A stretch of DNA of 49,782 bases. It comes from Clostridia bacterium. Its GTDB lineage: Bacteria > UBA6262 > WVXT01. The translations under genes were made by a program, and so were the position numbers. Numbering within the stretch: the stretch's first letter is position 1; each line of letters opens with the position of its first letter. The notes under the pieces are model-generated. The model was given only the letters and a program-made list of their open reading frames with translations, searched no databases and was not told the DNA's origin. Shown piece after piece: positions 49,448-49,782 of the stretch. The DNA lies in NCBI GenBank assembly GCA_009619095.1, contig WJOT01000074.1:1-49782 (forward strand). The letters are read 5' to 3'.

Positions 49448-49782
49448 TTACTTTATTTTTTCTCTTGTTTTCTCTATATTTTGTTTTAACTCTTTTATCT
49501 GTTCATACAATTTTGGCAATCTAATTAATTGAGCATCTATCTTTTGGGCTATCTTGTGTTCCCGGGCAGGATAACCGGAAACAGTAGTATTGGCGGGAAC
49601 ACTTTTAGTAACTCCTGCCTGCGCACCAACAATTGCATTATCGCCAACGGTAATATGGCCAACAAGCCCCGCCTGGCCAGCCAGGACAACATTATCACCA
49701 ATCACCGTACTTCCCGAAATACCTACCTGGGAAACTATAAGGCAGTTTTTACCTATTCTAACATTATGTCCAATCTGAACAA
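49448..49782 (-). CDS. lpxD: UDP-3-O-acylglucosamine N-acyltransferase (5' end beyond window)
   Basis: About 111 C-terminal codons are visible. They contain hexapeptide repeats (IGHNVRIGKNCLIVSQVGIS, VIGDNVVLAGQAGLVGHITV) and the tail VSGYPAREHKIAQ. The final helix, ELKQNIEKTREKIK, is typical of LpxD trimers. LpxD adds the N-linked acyl chain after LpxC. The start lies outside the window. It is the first visible gene of the lpx operon and ends 72 bases before lpxC-fabZ. Confidence 0.93.
   Translation of the reverse strand, partial: VQIGHNVRIGKNCLIVSQVGISGSTVIGDNVVLAGQAGLVGHITVGDNAIVGAQAGVTKSVPANTTVSGYPAREHKIAQKIDAQLIRLPKLYEQIKELKQNIEKTREKIK

Noticed and set aside
121-49778. Many plus-strand open frames of 60-180 codons
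   Set aside because: All are antisense to well-supported minus-strand genes and lack protein-like composition or good ribosome sites.

Overview
The window comes from a Gram-negative, probably uncultivated bacterium of moderate to low GC. It has a complete-looking lipid A (lpx) operon with a fused lpxC-fabZ and an LpxI-type hydrolase, a Tat translocase subunit, two signal peptides of Tat type, and an hrcA-grpE-dnaK-dnaJ operon under a CIRCE element. The lpxC-fabZ fusion, short terminal-inverted-repeat elements beginning GGGGACA and many palindromic spacers would suit an Omnitrophota-like lineage, but that placement is a low-confidence inference. All 46 supported protein genes and one gene remnant lie on the minus strand, so transcription runs from high to low coordinates. 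No tRNA, rRNA or CRISPR array was seen, and no gene-free stretch exceeds 300 bases.

In the direction of transcription (right to left): (1) 49.8-38.7 kb is one long envelope operon: lpxD (cut by the window edge), lpxC-fabZ, lpxA, lpxI, a Gfo/Idh-family dehydrogenase, lpxB, msbA, two nfeD genes, the flotillin gene floA and an acidic membrane-anchored protein. It makes lipid A, flips it across the membrane, and couples this to NfeD/flotillin membrane-domain proteins. (2) 38.5-27.4 kb is a surface-polysaccharide cluster. A WbpE/WbpB/WbpD-like trio would make a diacetamido uronic acid. It is followed by GT2 and GT4 glycosyltransferases, a broken GT2 tail, a B12-dependent radical SAM protein, a methyltransferase, a UPF0104-type membrane protein and a GT-C-like membrane protein with TPR repeats. 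Its downstream part looks AT-rich. (3) 27.3-21.6 kb is the heat-shock operon hrcA-grpE-dnaK-dnaJ-rsmE. (4) 21.4-16.5 kb holds PAC2, mtaB, lepA and lepB (tRNA modification, translation factor, signal peptidase). (5) 16.2-11.1 kb is a sulfur-transfer cluster: threonine synthase, a Gly-Gly-ended ThiS/MoaD carrier, a NIL-domain protein, a ThiF-type E1 enzyme, a cysteine desulfurase, and a second cysteine synthase with its own promoter. (6) 11.0-5.7 kb is a tight four-gene operon: tatC, a Tat-exported radical SAM enzyme, a membrane protein with a degenerate spermidine-synthase domain, and a Tat-exported DUF362 protein. (7) 5.5-0 kb is a cysteine/Fe-S operon: Rrf2 regulator, iscU, cysE, cysK, rseC-like, a metal permease fused to an HMA domain, and a cysteine desulfurase cut by the window edge.

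The most interesting candidate system is the tatC/radical SAM/synthase-like/DUF362 operon, in which two metallo- or redox-type proteins carry near-identical Tat leaders beside their own TatC. Next is the thiocarboxylate-type sulfur relay, whose promoter shares a 10-bp motif with the second cysK promoter at the same position. Non-coding structure is also rich. There are two short elements with perfect terminal inverted repeats (one overlaps the lepB stop codon), a duplicated lpxB tail flanking an insertion, and a family of intergenic palindromes built from recurring words (TGTAGG..., GTCCCGAT/ATCGGGAC).
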